The notes beneath the pieces were generated by a model, which saw nothing but the letters and a program-made list of their open reading frames with translations, made no database searches and was not told where the DNA came from. This document shows, piece by piece, positions 38,977-47,034 of a stretch of 49,147 bases of DNA. A program made the position numbers and the translations under genes. This stretch comes from Micromonospora cabrerizensis (GTDB taxonomy: Bacteria > Actinomycetota > Actinomycetes > Mycobacteriales > Micromonosporaceae). The first letter of the stretch is position 1. Every line of letters begins with the position of its first letter. The stretch lies in the NCBI RefSeq assembly GCF_022230955.1, contig NZ_JAKKFI010000094.1, positions 1-49,147 of the forward strand. The letters are read 5' to 3'.

Positions 38977-39007
38977 TTGACTGAGCGACGTCGCTCTCGT
39001 CTAGCAT
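38977..39007 (+). promoter_or_regulatory. Promoter with a 14-base palindromic operator
   Basis: TTGACT (38977-38982) and TAGCAT (39002-39007) flank a 19-base spacer. GAGCGACGTCGCTC (38983-38996), a perfect palindrome, fills most of the spacer. It is about 60 bases before the first YdcF-like gene, which has a good AAGGAGA ribosome-binding site. Confidence 0.6.
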
Positions 39008-39067
39008 GCCTAACGGGACGTCATGACTCCTCCTACCCACGCGTCACGATCCCTGTGAAGGAGAAGC

Positions 39068-40051
39068 ATGGCCAGCTTCGCTGCTGTCGCCCTGCCGACC
39101 TGCGAGCCGAACTTCGGCCCGCAGACGGTGGCCGCGGAAATTCACGGTTGGATCTCCTCGGCTCCGATGCGTGCGCTCGTCGCCGAGTACGGCGGCACGC
39201 TGCCGTCGGCCAGCGTCGGTGACCTGTTGGCGTGGCTGGATGCCTTCTCGGACGAACACTGGGATTTCCGCAAGCACGGCAACGTCGAACGCGACCAGGT
39301 GAAGGCACCCAGCTTCAGCCCGGCCCAGACTGATCTCATTCAAGCCGTCGCGACGGCGCTTCGCCTCGTCGACGCGGAGCGGCCGCCGCGCTCGGCCTAC
39401 GATCATCTACTTGTCCTGGGCGGTCTCGGCCGAGCCTGCCTGCAACGCACGGAATATGCGGCCAACCTCGTCCGTGACAACATCGTGGTTGTTCCCGAGG
39501 TGTCGGCGCTCGGTAGTTTCCGACCACTCACGCCGGCGGAGACGGCCCTTCCCAGCCTCGCCGGCGGCCGCTACGAAGTGGATGCCATGGACGTCGGCGT
39601 ACGGCTTGGGTTCGGGCTTGAGGAACCTGCGCTGTCCGAATCCTCCGACGGTGCCGTGACGCATAAGTCCTGGCAGGTACGCACCTATCGTGCCGCCGGC
39701 CATCCCGAGGTGCACGTGTTGGCGGCACCGTCGAGCGAGCCGGAGTCGCGGCGCGCCAACACGCCGGACACGTACGAGTTCTGGGCCCGCCGGTCCAGCC
39801 TCCGGGCAACCGACCGCATCCTCGTCGTCACCTCTTCGATCTATGTACCCTTCCAGCACAACGACGCGATCCGCATGCTGGCGATGCGGTACGGATGCGG
39901 CATCGACACAGTCGGGTTCGACCCGACGCAGGCCACCATTCCCATGGCTTCGGGGGCCACGGGTCCCGACCGGTACCTGCAGGAGATCCGGTCCGGAATC
40001 CTGTCGATGCGACGGCTGCATCACGCGCTCGCCGGGAGCCTGACCGCGTGA
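39068..40051 (+). CDS. Divergent YdcF/DUF218-like protein, paralogue 1
   Basis: A 327-residue soluble protein. The segments AYDHLLVLGGLGRACLQRTEYAANL, RRANTPDTYEFWARR and ILVVTSSIYVPFQHNDAIRMLAMRYGCGI follow the DUF218/YdcF layout: a first strand ending in Gly-Gly, an N-T acidic loop, then V-T-S before a helix. It lacks the N-terminal membrane anchor common in SanA-type proteins. An extra N-terminal helical region (about 1-110) is seen. Function unknown; family assignment is a pattern match. It overlaps the next gene by four bases (GTGA), and the two are clear paralogues. An AAGGAGA ribosome-binding site lies five bases upstream. Confidence 0.72.
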   Translation: MASFAAVALPTCEPNFGPQTVAAEIHGWISSAPMRALVAEYGGTLPSASVGDLLAWLDAFSDEHWDFRKHGNVERDQVKAPSFSPAQTDLIQAVATALRLVDAERPPRSAYDHLLVLGGLGRACLQRTEYAANLVRDNIVVVPEVSALGSFRPLTPAETALPSLAGGRYEVDAMDVGVRLGFGLEEPALSESSDGAVTHKSWQVRTYRAAGHPEVHVLAAPSSEPESRRANTPDTYEFWARRSSLRATDRILVVTSSIYVPFQHNDAIRMLAMRYGCGIDTVGFDPTQATIPMASGATGPDRYLQEIRSGILSMRRLHHALAGSLTA

Positions 40052-41013
40052 GGGCCACGGCATTTCCGCCGGTGCCACTGCCAACCACGGTTCCGGGCGG
40101 CGACAACCGTGCCGAGATGTCCGAGGCCATCGCGTCCTGGATTGGCTCGTCGGCGATGACCGCCCTGTTGCGGGAGTTCCGCTACGGGCCATTGCCGGAC
40201 GGGCCTCTCGCCGATCGGCTGGCGGCACTGGAGAAGATCTCGGCCGAGCGGTGGGACTACCGGAAGGGCAATCTTGAACGGCACGAGGCGGTGGGGGAGC
40301 GCTTTGAGCCCGCGGCCGACGCGAGGATCCGGTCCGCGGCCGGGTCGTTAGGGCTGGCCGACCGGTCCGCGCCGCTCGCGCAGCGCTACGACCACGTTCT
40401 GGTGCTCGGCGGTGGCATCCGCACGATGATGGCTCGCGCGCATCTGGCGGCCACGATTCTGCATGGTGGCGTCAGCGCCAGCTTCGTCACCGGGCTCGGG
40501 AGCCTACGTCCCCTCCACGACAAGGACGGAGATGCCCGCCGGCTGGGTCTGGGCGAGTGCGCGACCGAGGGCGATGCGGTCGACGAGGCGCTGCGTCACG
40601 CCTTCGGCGCGCCCCGGCCGACCGATCGGCGGTTCGGGACGACGGGGGCCGGTGAGCCCTGGTGGATCCGGTCCTACTCCGAGGCGCGCCCCCCGCTGCA
40701 CGTGCTGGCGGCGCCGTCGACCCGCCCGGGTGAGCGTGCGAACACCGCGGACACCCTGACCGGCTGGGCGGAGCTGACGCAACAGTCGCGAACCAGCTCG
40801 CGGTTGTTGCTGGTCACGACCGACATCTTCGTCCCGTTCCAGCACTGTGACGCTGTTCGGCTCCTGGGCCTCGGATACGGCTGCGGCGTGGAGACGGTGG
40901 GCTTTGCCAACGCGTCGAACCAGTGGGTTCAGGCGGCGGAGACCTTCGCGATTCTCCAGGAGGTCCGTTCGGCCATTCGCTCGATGCAGGCGCTGCATCG
41001 GGCACTCTCCTGA
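40048..41013 (+). CDS. Divergent YdcF/DUF218-like protein, paralogue 2
   Basis: A 321-residue paralogue of the upstream protein. Matching blocks include ISSAPMRALVAEY versus IGSSAMTALLREF, HWDFRKHGNVERD versus RWDYRKGNLERHE, and YDHVLVLGGGIRTMMARAHLAA. ANTADTLTGWAEL and LLLVTTDIFVPFQHCDAVRL also align. The GTG start overlaps the preceding stop, so translation is coupled. The pair probably arose by tandem duplication and may form a heterodimer. Function unknown; the same DUF218-like fold assignment applies, with the same caution. Confidence 0.72.
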   Translation: MRATAFPPVPLPTTVPGGDNRAEMSEAIASWIGSSAMTALLREFRYGPLPDGPLADRLAALEKISAERWDYRKGNLERHEAVGERFEPAADARIRSAAGSLGLADRSAPLAQRYDHVLVLGGGIRTMMARAHLAATILHGGVSASFVTGLGSLRPLHDKDGDARRLGLGECATEGDAVDEALRHAFGAPRPTDRRFGTTGAGEPWWIRSYSEARPPLHVLAAPSTRPGERANTADTLTGWAELTQQSRTSSRLLLVTTDIFVPFQHCDAVRLLGLGYGCGVETVGFANASNQWVQAAETFAILQEVRSAIRSMQALHRALS

Positions 41014-41103
41014 ACCGTCGGGCGCACGCCGTCCCCGCTGCGGCGGCACCGACGGTTGTGGTTGGTGTCTACCCTGGCGGCAGCGGCTGATTGGGGGACT
41101 TCG

Positions 41104-41979
41104 ATGGCCCGTGACGTGGTCCGCCGGCGGTCAGGGGAGCGGGGCGGCAGCTCAGAGGGCGGCTTCGTCCGGTTGGTGGCGCACACCGACCCGGTGGCAC
41201 TGGTCGGCATCACGCTGTCGATCACCCTCAGCATCGCGCTCGATCTCAGCAACGCCGCCTCCGGGGTGGAGTCGCTGTTGGCCGGCCTGATGGGCATCAC
41301 CATCTCGCTGCTGGTGGACTCGCTGGCCCGCGCGGAGCGCCGGTTTCACCTGCGTACCCTGCTGGACGGCCCGCCCTGGCTCGTCCGCACCACCACGGAG
41401 CTCGCGGGGGCCATGCGGGACGCGGCCGAGCAGCACGCGGGCACCCGGGTCGCGGTGGAGGCGCAACGGCGGTACGAGCAGTTCCGGCTGGAGGCCGAGC
41501 AGCTCGCGGACGGCCGGATCATCCGACGCGGCGACGAGGACGAGGACCTGATCGGCGCGACCCGCACCTGCGCACAGCGACTGGACGCCCTGACCAACGT
41601 GATGCCCCGGGCGAGTGGGGAGCTGAGCTGGTGGCGCAGCGAGATCGGCCGGCGCTACTGGGACGCCAACCTCGAAGCCCTGCAGCGGGGCGTCAAGATC
41701 ACTAGGGTCTTCGTCTACGCCAGACTGAGCGACGAGCTGTCCGCCCTGGTGGAGAAGCAGCGGGCGGCGGGGGCCCGGGTGGGGTTGCTGCCCTACGGTG
41801 TGGTCAGTCCGCAGCTGCACGTCAATCTGGCACTCTGGGACGGGTCGAGCTGTTGGGAGGCCCACATGACCGCACACGGCGAGATCGGCGAGAACCAGTT
41901 CTCGGTCAACCGGACGGACGTCAACCGGCTCACCCGCGTGTTCGACCTCTGCGCGAATGCCGCGACCTTCCAGGACTGA
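41104..41979 (+). CDS. Two-TM protein with unknown C-terminal domain
   Basis: A 291-residue protein with a basic N-terminus, two transmembrane helices (about 25-75; ALVGITLSITLSIALDL and SLLAGLMGITISLLVDS), a helical middle and a C-terminal globular domain (about 170-291; WDANLEALQRGVKITRVFVYA, HVNLALWDGSSCWEAH). The last part loosely resembles phospholipase-D-like or sensor folds, but no HKD motif is present. No function is recognised. A GGGGGA ribosome-binding site precedes the ATG at 41104. It lies 90 bases after the YdcF-like pair on the same strand. Confidence 0.65.
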   Translation: MARDVVRRRSGERGGSSEGGFVRLVAHTDPVALVGITLSITLSIALDLSNAASGVESLLAGLMGITISLLVDSLARAERRFHLRTLLDGPPWLVRTTTELAGAMRDAAEQHAGTRVAVEAQRRYEQFRLEAEQLADGRIIRRGDEDEDLIGATRTCAQRLDALTNVMPRASGELSWWRSEIGRRYWDANLEALQRGVKITRVFVYARLSDELSALVEKQRAAGARVGLLPYGVVSPQLHVNLALWDGSSCWEAHMTAHGEIGENQFSVNRTDVNRLTRVFDLCANAATFQD

Positions 41980-42009
41980 CGGCCCCACGGGGGCGGAGAC
42001 GGGTGACTC

Positions 42010-42987
42010 ATGACGTGGAGTGCGGTCCTGCTGGTGACGGCCGTGGTCTGGGCGGTCAGCGTGATCCGCTCCGTCCGGCTCCGAGCGCTGGTCTACAGCC
42101 TGCCGTTGCCGATGACGCTCGTCCTCGTCAGCACCGACAACGACCGGGTGGACGGCGCGCAGTTGCTCGGCGTGCTCGGGCTCAATCTCTTCTTCGTCAC
42201 GGTGGCGGTCACCCACCATCGGCTGCGCTGGCCGATCCTGCTCGCTGACGCCGCGGGCATCGCTGTCTACGTGGCGCTCAGCGCCGGCCTGTTGGCCGTC
42301 GTCATTCCGTTCGAGGCGGCGCTCGTCGGCACGCTCGTGCTGTGGCTGGCGGCCATGCTGCTGCTGCGCCGTCGCGCCCGCCAACGCGCCGCCCCCGCTG
42401 CCGACCGGGCCGCCACGGTCGAGACCTCGGACGGAGGTCGTCCGGACGGGCTGCCGCCGTTGCTCAAGTTGGTGGTGATCTTCGTCGGGGCGATCCTCAC
42501 CGCGCTCCTCGGCACCGTGTTGCGCGGCATGGTGGTGACATTCCCGTACTCGGGGGTGCTGGTCGCTGTCGAGGCCCGCCACCAGTTGCGCGAGTTCAGT
42601 CGACACTTCGCCCGCAACAGTCTCGCGCTGGTGGGTTTCCTCACCGCGTACCACTACCTCCAGGACGTCTCGTCGGCCGTGGCGTTGGGAGCCGGCTGGG
42701 CGGCCTTCGCGGTGGTCGCGGCGGCACTGCACCTGCCGTTGCGCCCCCGACCGGCAGCACCGGCCCCCACGACGGCGGCCCCCACCATCGCGCCCCCGAC
42801 CGGCCAGCCGTCGTCCGACCGTCGACCGGCCACGCCGCCCGTCGGCGACGCGACCCCCGACGGTCCCGCACGCCGTCCGGATCCCGCCACGTCGACCGGC
42901 GGCGGCCCGGCGCAAGCACAAAGGGCCGTCAGGGTACGCCCGCCCAGGCCGCTCCGGCCGAGTGCCGAGCCGCCCTCGGTGCGATGA
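42010..42987 (+). CDS. Polytopic membrane protein with Pro-rich tail
   Basis: A 325-residue protein with about seven hydrophobic segments between residues 1 and 240, interrupted by a roughly 40-residue Arg/Ala-rich loop (about 117-155). A disordered Pro/Thr/Ala-rich C-terminus of about 80 residues ends it. No family is recognised. It starts 30 bases after the preceding gene, probably in the same transcript, and ends six bases before the convergent cyclase gene, so no terminator separates them. Confidence 0.65.
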   Translation: MTWSAVLLVTAVVWAVSVIRSVRLRALVYSLPLPMTLVLVSTDNDRVDGAQLLGVLGLNLFFVTVAVTHHRLRWPILLADAAGIAVYVALSAGLLAVVIPFEAALVGTLVLWLAAMLLLRRRARQRAAPAADRAATVETSDGGRPDGLPPLLKLVVIFVGAILTALLGTVLRGMVVTFPYSGVLVAVEARHQLREFSRHFARNSLALVGFLTAYHYLQDVSSAVALGAGWAAFAVVAAALHLPLRPRPAAPAPTTAAPTIAPPTGQPSSDRRPATPPVGDATPDGPARRPDPATSTGGGPAQAQRAVRVRPPRPLRPSAEPPSVR

Positions 42988-42993
42988 GGACAC

Positions 42994-43890
42994 TCAGGGG
43001 CTGTTTCGGACCAGCTCCGCGATGAGGGTCAGGGGTTCGGCGTAGGCGGGCCAGTCGAGGCCGTCGACGCTGACCGTCGGGCGGCGACGCACACCGTCCA
43101 CCGCGCCCGCGCGCACGATCGCGGTCAGCAGGTCGTACGACCACGCGGGCTCCAGTAGCGCCCGGAGCGAGGGCACGTCGGGGCTCAGTAGCGACAGTGC
43201 GCCGACGAGAGCGGCGGCGGCCCAGTTGGAGGTGCCGCCGACCAGCAGCGCGTCCGCGCCCACCACGCACCGGATCCGCTCTCCCGAGGCGACCACCCGT
43301 CCCACGAGGTCGGCTGGCAACAGGCCCATGCCCAGTTCGTTGCCGCCGTCGCCGATGCCGATCCGGTAGGCCGACCCGGAGGTGTAGAGCCGGTCCAGGG
43401 GTGCGGTGTGCGCGCCGATGTCCTCGCCGCGCATGTTGCGGGGCCGCCCGTCCACCCCGGGCCCGACCCGTTCGCACGCGATGAGGTGCGTCAGCCGGCC
43501 GTACTCCGGCAGGCGGGCGGCTGCCCACTCCTCGTACCCCCGCAGTGGCGCGACGTCCACCGGCAGGCCCGGTGCGGCGGCGGCGACGGCGGCCTGGAGC
43601 ACCGGGGCGCAGGGTTCGTCGGTGACGAGCCGGCACCGGCCGCCGAGAAGGCGCAGCGCGGCGGCGATCTGGACCGCGCCGAGCGGGCCGTCGGTCTCCG
43701 CGGCGGGCGGTTCGGCGCCCGGAATGAAGAACCCGGTGAACACCGCCGCGTCCGGCGCGCCGGCGGTGGCGAGCGACCGGGCGGCGGCCAGCAGCCCGCC
43801 CGCAGCGGGCTCGGCCAACGCCTCGCTGCCCCGGCCCACCTCACGCGCGGCGACGCGCTCCAGCTCGGCGATCGTCTGTTCGATGCGCAC
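42994..43890 (-). CDS. D-glutamate cyclase-domain protein (DUF4392-like)
   Basis: A 298-residue protein matching the D-glutamate cyclase C-terminal domain, which in the mitochondrial enzyme converts D-glutamate to 5-oxo-D-proline. Landmarks are FTGFFIPG, AETDGPLGAVQIAAAL, LIACERVGPGVDGRPRNMRGEDI, IGIGDGGNELGMG and GGTSNWAAAAL. The Asp/Glu-rich metal or substrate site in GDGGNE is intact. The GTG start is preceded by GGGGAGG with seven bases of spacing. It follows an acyltransferase-3 gene on the same strand by 78 bases. With MurL/MurD2 15 kb away it suggests active D-Glu metabolism; that link is inference. Confidence 0.82.
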   Translation of the reverse strand: MRIEQTIAELERVAAREVGRGSEALAEPAAGGLLAAARSLATAGAPDAAVFTGFFIPGAEPPAAETDGPLGAVQIAAALRLLGGRCRLVTDEPCAPVLQAAVAAAAPGLPVDVAPLRGYEEWAAARLPEYGRLTHLIACERVGPGVDGRPRNMRGEDIGAHTAPLDRLYTSGSAYRIGIGDGGNELGMGLLPADLVGRVVASGERIRCVVGADALLVGGTSNWAAAALVGALSLLSPDVPSLRALLEPAWSYDLLTAIVRAGAVDGVRRRPTVSVDGLDWPAYAEPLTLIAELVRNSP

Positions 43891-43968
43891 CGTGTGCCTC
43901 CCCGGCGACAGTGGACCGACCCAGGGTAGCGGTGCCCGGCCAGGCTGCCGGTCGAGCGGCGGACGGGG

Positions 43969-45360
43969 TCAACCCCGGGTTGCCCACCCCGACCTGAGCA
44001 GTCGCAGCACGCCCGCCCCGGCCACGTACGCCAGCAGCGCCGGGACGGGTGTGCCGAGCGGCTCCGGGGCGTGCTGCGGTGTCGCGCTGTTGATCAGCAG
44101 CCCGGCCACCACCGCAGCGTAGCCGGCGACGGTCAACGCGGCCCGGGCCCGACCGGCCCGACCAGTGGTGCGGTGTCGGCCACTGCGCGCCTCCACCGGC
44201 CCGACGATGACGACCAGCACCGCCAGGACGACGGTGAGCAGCAGCAGCCAGGGCAGCCGCCACGCCCACCAGGCGGCGGAGTCGACCGTCGGGGTGGGCA
44301 GCGTCCCGGTCGCGTCGAGCAACCCGATCAGCACGATCGCGGCGGTCAGGTGCCAGAGGAAGACGGTCAGCACCACCAGGTTGACCCCGATCACCACCTG
44401 CCAGGGGCCGGTGCGGCGCAGCAGTCGGTGCGCCGGGCCGCGGAGCAGCAGGATCAGGCCGAGCTGACCGGCGGCGACGGCCAGCAGCGCGAGGCTGGGC
44501 GGCGCGGCGTTGTCGAGCCGCTCGCCGGGCACCTTGAGCATGGCCACCGGCCACGGGCCGAGCACGGTGAGCAGCACCAGAGCGCCCAGCCCGCCGGCGA
44601 GGAACACCAGGCCGGCCCGGCGGGAGACGGGCAGTTGTCGGCGTACCCCCGGAGGCTCGTGATCCGACGGCGCGTCGGCGTCGGCGTCGGCTGCCGCTGG
44701 CGGTGCGGCGCGGGTGTCGTGCCAGGCGAAGCCGAGCTGGTGGACGGCCAGCCATCCGAAGAGGTAGTTGCCGTAGCTCGACTCCTCCGGCCCGGTCAGC
44801 CGGCCGAGGTCGCCGAGGCCGACCAGAGCGACCAGCACCAGCGGGACGGCCAGGCCGAAGCGGCGGTGCAGCGCGTACATCGGCGGGGTGAGCGTGACCA
44901 CCGCCAGGTAGGCGACCAGGAACCAGAGCGGGATGGTGGCGAACCAGAACACCTCGCGGATCCGGGTCGGGTCGGCGCCGCGCAGCCAGGCGACCGCCGC
45001 GGCGGCGGTGAGCACCAGCACCAGCACGCTGGTCGGGCGGACCAGGCGGGCACTGCGGTCGAGCAGCCAGCCGGCGGCGTCGCCGCCGCGGGCCCGCAGC
45101 CGGGTCAGCGAGGCCGCGTTGGCATAGCCGCCGACCAGGAAGAAGACGGGCATCACCTGGGCCAGCCAGGTCAACGGGTACGCCCATCGCAGATCGCCGA
45201 GAGCGGAGTGCCCGGTAATCCGCCCGCCGGGGTCGTGCTCGATGACCGCGGCAGCCCAGTGTCCGATAATGACCAGGGTGATGGCGAGCGCGCGAAGCAG
45301 GTCGACGTACCGTTCCCGCCCGGCGGGGGTGCGCTCGGCCAACTGGCGCAGACGGCGCAT
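43969..45360 (-). CDS. Acyltransferase-3 family membrane protein
   Basis: A 463-residue polytopic membrane protein of the acyltransferase-3 family with about ten hydrophobic helices. RALAITLVIIGHW near the N-terminus carries the conserved His, followed by PVFFLVGGYANAAS and IPLWFLVAYL. A hydrophilic loop (about 215-245) is rich in Asp/Ala. The ATG at 45360 is six bases after a TAGCCT -10-like element and has no ribosome-binding site, so it is probably leaderless. The acceptor is unknown. It is a distant relative of the protein at 4113-5345. Confidence 0.82.
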   Translation of the reverse strand: MRRLRQLAERTPAGRERYVDLLRALAITLVIIGHWAAAVIEHDPGGRITGHSALGDLRWAYPLTWLAQVMPVFFLVGGYANAASLTRLRARGGDAAGWLLDRSARLVRPTSVLVLVLTAAAAVAWLRGADPTRIREVFWFATIPLWFLVAYLAVVTLTPPMYALHRRFGLAVPLVLVALVGLGDLGRLTGPEESSYGNYLFGWLAVHQLGFAWHDTRAAPPAAADADADAPSDHEPPGVRRQLPVSRRAGLVFLAGGLGALVLLTVLGPWPVAMLKVPGERLDNAAPPSLALLAVAAGQLGLILLLRGPAHRLLRRTGPWQVVIGVNLVVLTVFLWHLTAAIVLIGLLDATGTLPTPTVDSAAWWAWRLPWLLLLTVVLAVLVVIVGPVEARSGRHRTTGRAGRARAALTVAGYAAVVAGLLINSATPQHAPEPLGTPVPALLAYVAGAGVLRLLRSGWATRG

Positions 45361-45415
45361 CGCCCCAGGCTAGGCGACCGGAGCGCCGCCGGTGGCGATA
45401 ACGGTTCGACCGTCA

Positions 45416-45448
45416 GGACTTGAAGTCCGGGGCCGGCTGTCGTAGAAA
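45416..45448 (+). promoter_or_regulatory. ngcE promoter with an operator-like palindrome
   Basis: TTGAAG (45420-45425), a 17-base spacer and TAGAAA (45443-45448) form a promoter about 105 bases before ngcE. The -35 sits inside GGACTTGAAGTCC (45416-45428), an odd palindrome that would let a repressor block it. A CTTCAG/CTGAAG pair (45451-45456, 45471-45476) follows in the leader. No DasR-type ACTGGTCTAGACCAGT site is seen. Confidence 0.5.
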
Positions 45449-45553
45449 TTCTTCAGCAACAGAGCATGAACTGAAGAGAATCAACGTGCCTCGCGCGGCG
45501 GCCGCCTTCCCCCTGACATCGGCGGTCCGCCCGACCCGACCCGAGGAGACTCG

Positions 45554-46969
45554 ATGAACAGGCGTGACATCCTGCGGCGCACCGCTGCCGCCGGCCTGCT
45601 GGCCACCCCCGCCGCCGGTCTGCTGACCGGCTGCGCCACCGGAGGTGGCGGTGACAAGAACGACGCCGCCACCTATAAGGGCACCAAGAGCGCCCAGAAC
45701 CCGCTCGGCGTGAAGGAGGACGCCCCACTGGAGGTGGTGATCTTCGGCGGCGGGTTCGGTGAGGAGTACGCCAAGGCCCACGAGGCCATGTACACCGAGA
45801 AGTACCCGAAGGCCAAGGTCAAGCACTCCGCCACGCAGGAGATCAGCAAGACCCTCCAGCCGCGTTTCGTCGACGGCACCCCGCCGGACGTGGTCAACAA
45901 CTCCGGTGCCGGCCAGATCGACTTCAACGGACTGGTCAGCCAGAACGCGATCGCCGATCTCGGCGAACTGCTCGCCGCGCCGAGCCTCGACGTCCCCGGC
46001 AAGACCGTCCGGGACACTTTGCTGCCCGGCGCGGTCGAGGTCGGCTCGTACGACGGCAAGTTCCTGGTGCTCAACTACACGTACACCGCCTACGGCATCT
46101 GGCACTCCGGCAAGCTGTTCACCGAGCGCTCCTGGGAGTACGCGAAGACCTGGGACCAGCACATCGCGCTCTGCAAGGAGATCAAGGCCGCCGGCATCGC
46201 CCCGTGGACGTACGCCGGTCTGCACCCGCGCTACATGAGCTGGCCGGTGATCGCCACCGCGATCAAGCTCGGCGGCCCTTCGGTGGCGACCGCCATCGAC
46301 AACCTCGAACCGAACGCCTGGAAGTCCGAGTCGATGCGGACCGCCGCGGACGCCTGGCACCAGATCGTCAAGGACAAGTACATCCTGGACGGCTCGTCCG
46401 GTTTGGATCACAAGCAGTCGCAGACCGCCTGGTGCCAGGGCAAGGCCGCCTTCGTCTCCTGCGGCTCCTGGCTGGAGAGCGAGCAGAAGGATGTCACCCC
46501 GGCCGGTTTCAACATGACCATCGCCCCGACGCCGAGTCTGGGCAGCGGCGACAAGCTGCCGTTCGAGGCGATCCGGGGCACCGCCGGTGAGCCGTTCATG
46601 GTGCCCGCCAAGGCCCGCAACCTCGCCGGCGGCCTGGAGTACTTCCGGACGATGCTCTCCAAGAAGGGCGCCCAGGACTTCACGAAGAAGGTCGCCAGCC
46701 TCACCGTGGTCGCCGGCGCCAGCGAGGGCGTCGACCTGCCGTACGGGCTGAACTCCGTGGTCAAGGCCCTCGACGCGTCCGGCGCCAACGGCTTCAACTG
46801 GGTCTACAACAACTACTACCGCAAGTTGGAGCGCAACCTCGTCGACGCCGCGTGCGGCGAGTTCTTCAGCGGCCGGACCAGCCCCGCCGAGTTCCTCGAC
46901 CAGTGTCAGAAGGGCGCCGACTCGATCGCCCAGGACAGCTCGATCAAGAAGTACAAGCGAGCGGCCTGA
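45554..46969 (+). CDS. ngcE: Amino-sugar-binding lipoprotein of an ABC importer (NgcE-like)
   Basis: A 471-residue family-1 solute-binding protein. The N-terminus MNRRDILRRTAAAGLLATPA carries a twin-arginine-like motif and is followed by the lipobox LLTGC, so it is a Tat- or Sec-exported lipoprotein. The mature fold (LEVVIFGGGFGEEYAKAHE, AWCQGKAAFVSCGSWLE) resembles Streptomyces NgcE, which binds N-acetylglucosamine and N,N'-diacetylchitobiose. GAGGAG precedes the ATG. The two permease genes follow immediately. The substrate is inferred from that similarity; other oligosaccharides are possible. Confidence 0.82.
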   Translation: MNRRDILRRTAAAGLLATPAAGLLTGCATGGGGDKNDAATYKGTKSAQNPLGVKEDAPLEVVIFGGGFGEEYAKAHEAMYTEKYPKAKVKHSATQEISKTLQPRFVDGTPPDVVNNSGAGQIDFNGLVSQNAIADLGELLAAPSLDVPGKTVRDTLLPGAVEVGSYDGKFLVLNYTYTAYGIWHSGKLFTERSWEYAKTWDQHIALCKEIKAAGIAPWTYAGLHPRYMSWPVIATAIKLGGPSVATAIDNLEPNAWKSESMRTAADAWHQIVKDKYILDGSSGLDHKQSQTAWCQGKAAFVSCGSWLESEQKDVTPAGFNMTIAPTPSLGSGDKLPFEAIRGTAGEPFMVPAKARNLAGGLEYFRTMLSKKGAQDFTKKVASLTVVAGASEGVDLPYGLNSVVKALDASGANGFNWVYNNYYRKLERNLVDAACGEFFSGRTSPAEFLDQCQKGADSIAQDSSIKKYKRAA

Positions 46970-47034
46970 CCGCCCGGCCGGTGGGGAAGAGGTCCGCCCC
47001 CACCGGCCGTACCCCCTTCGGAAAGGTCCCCCTC

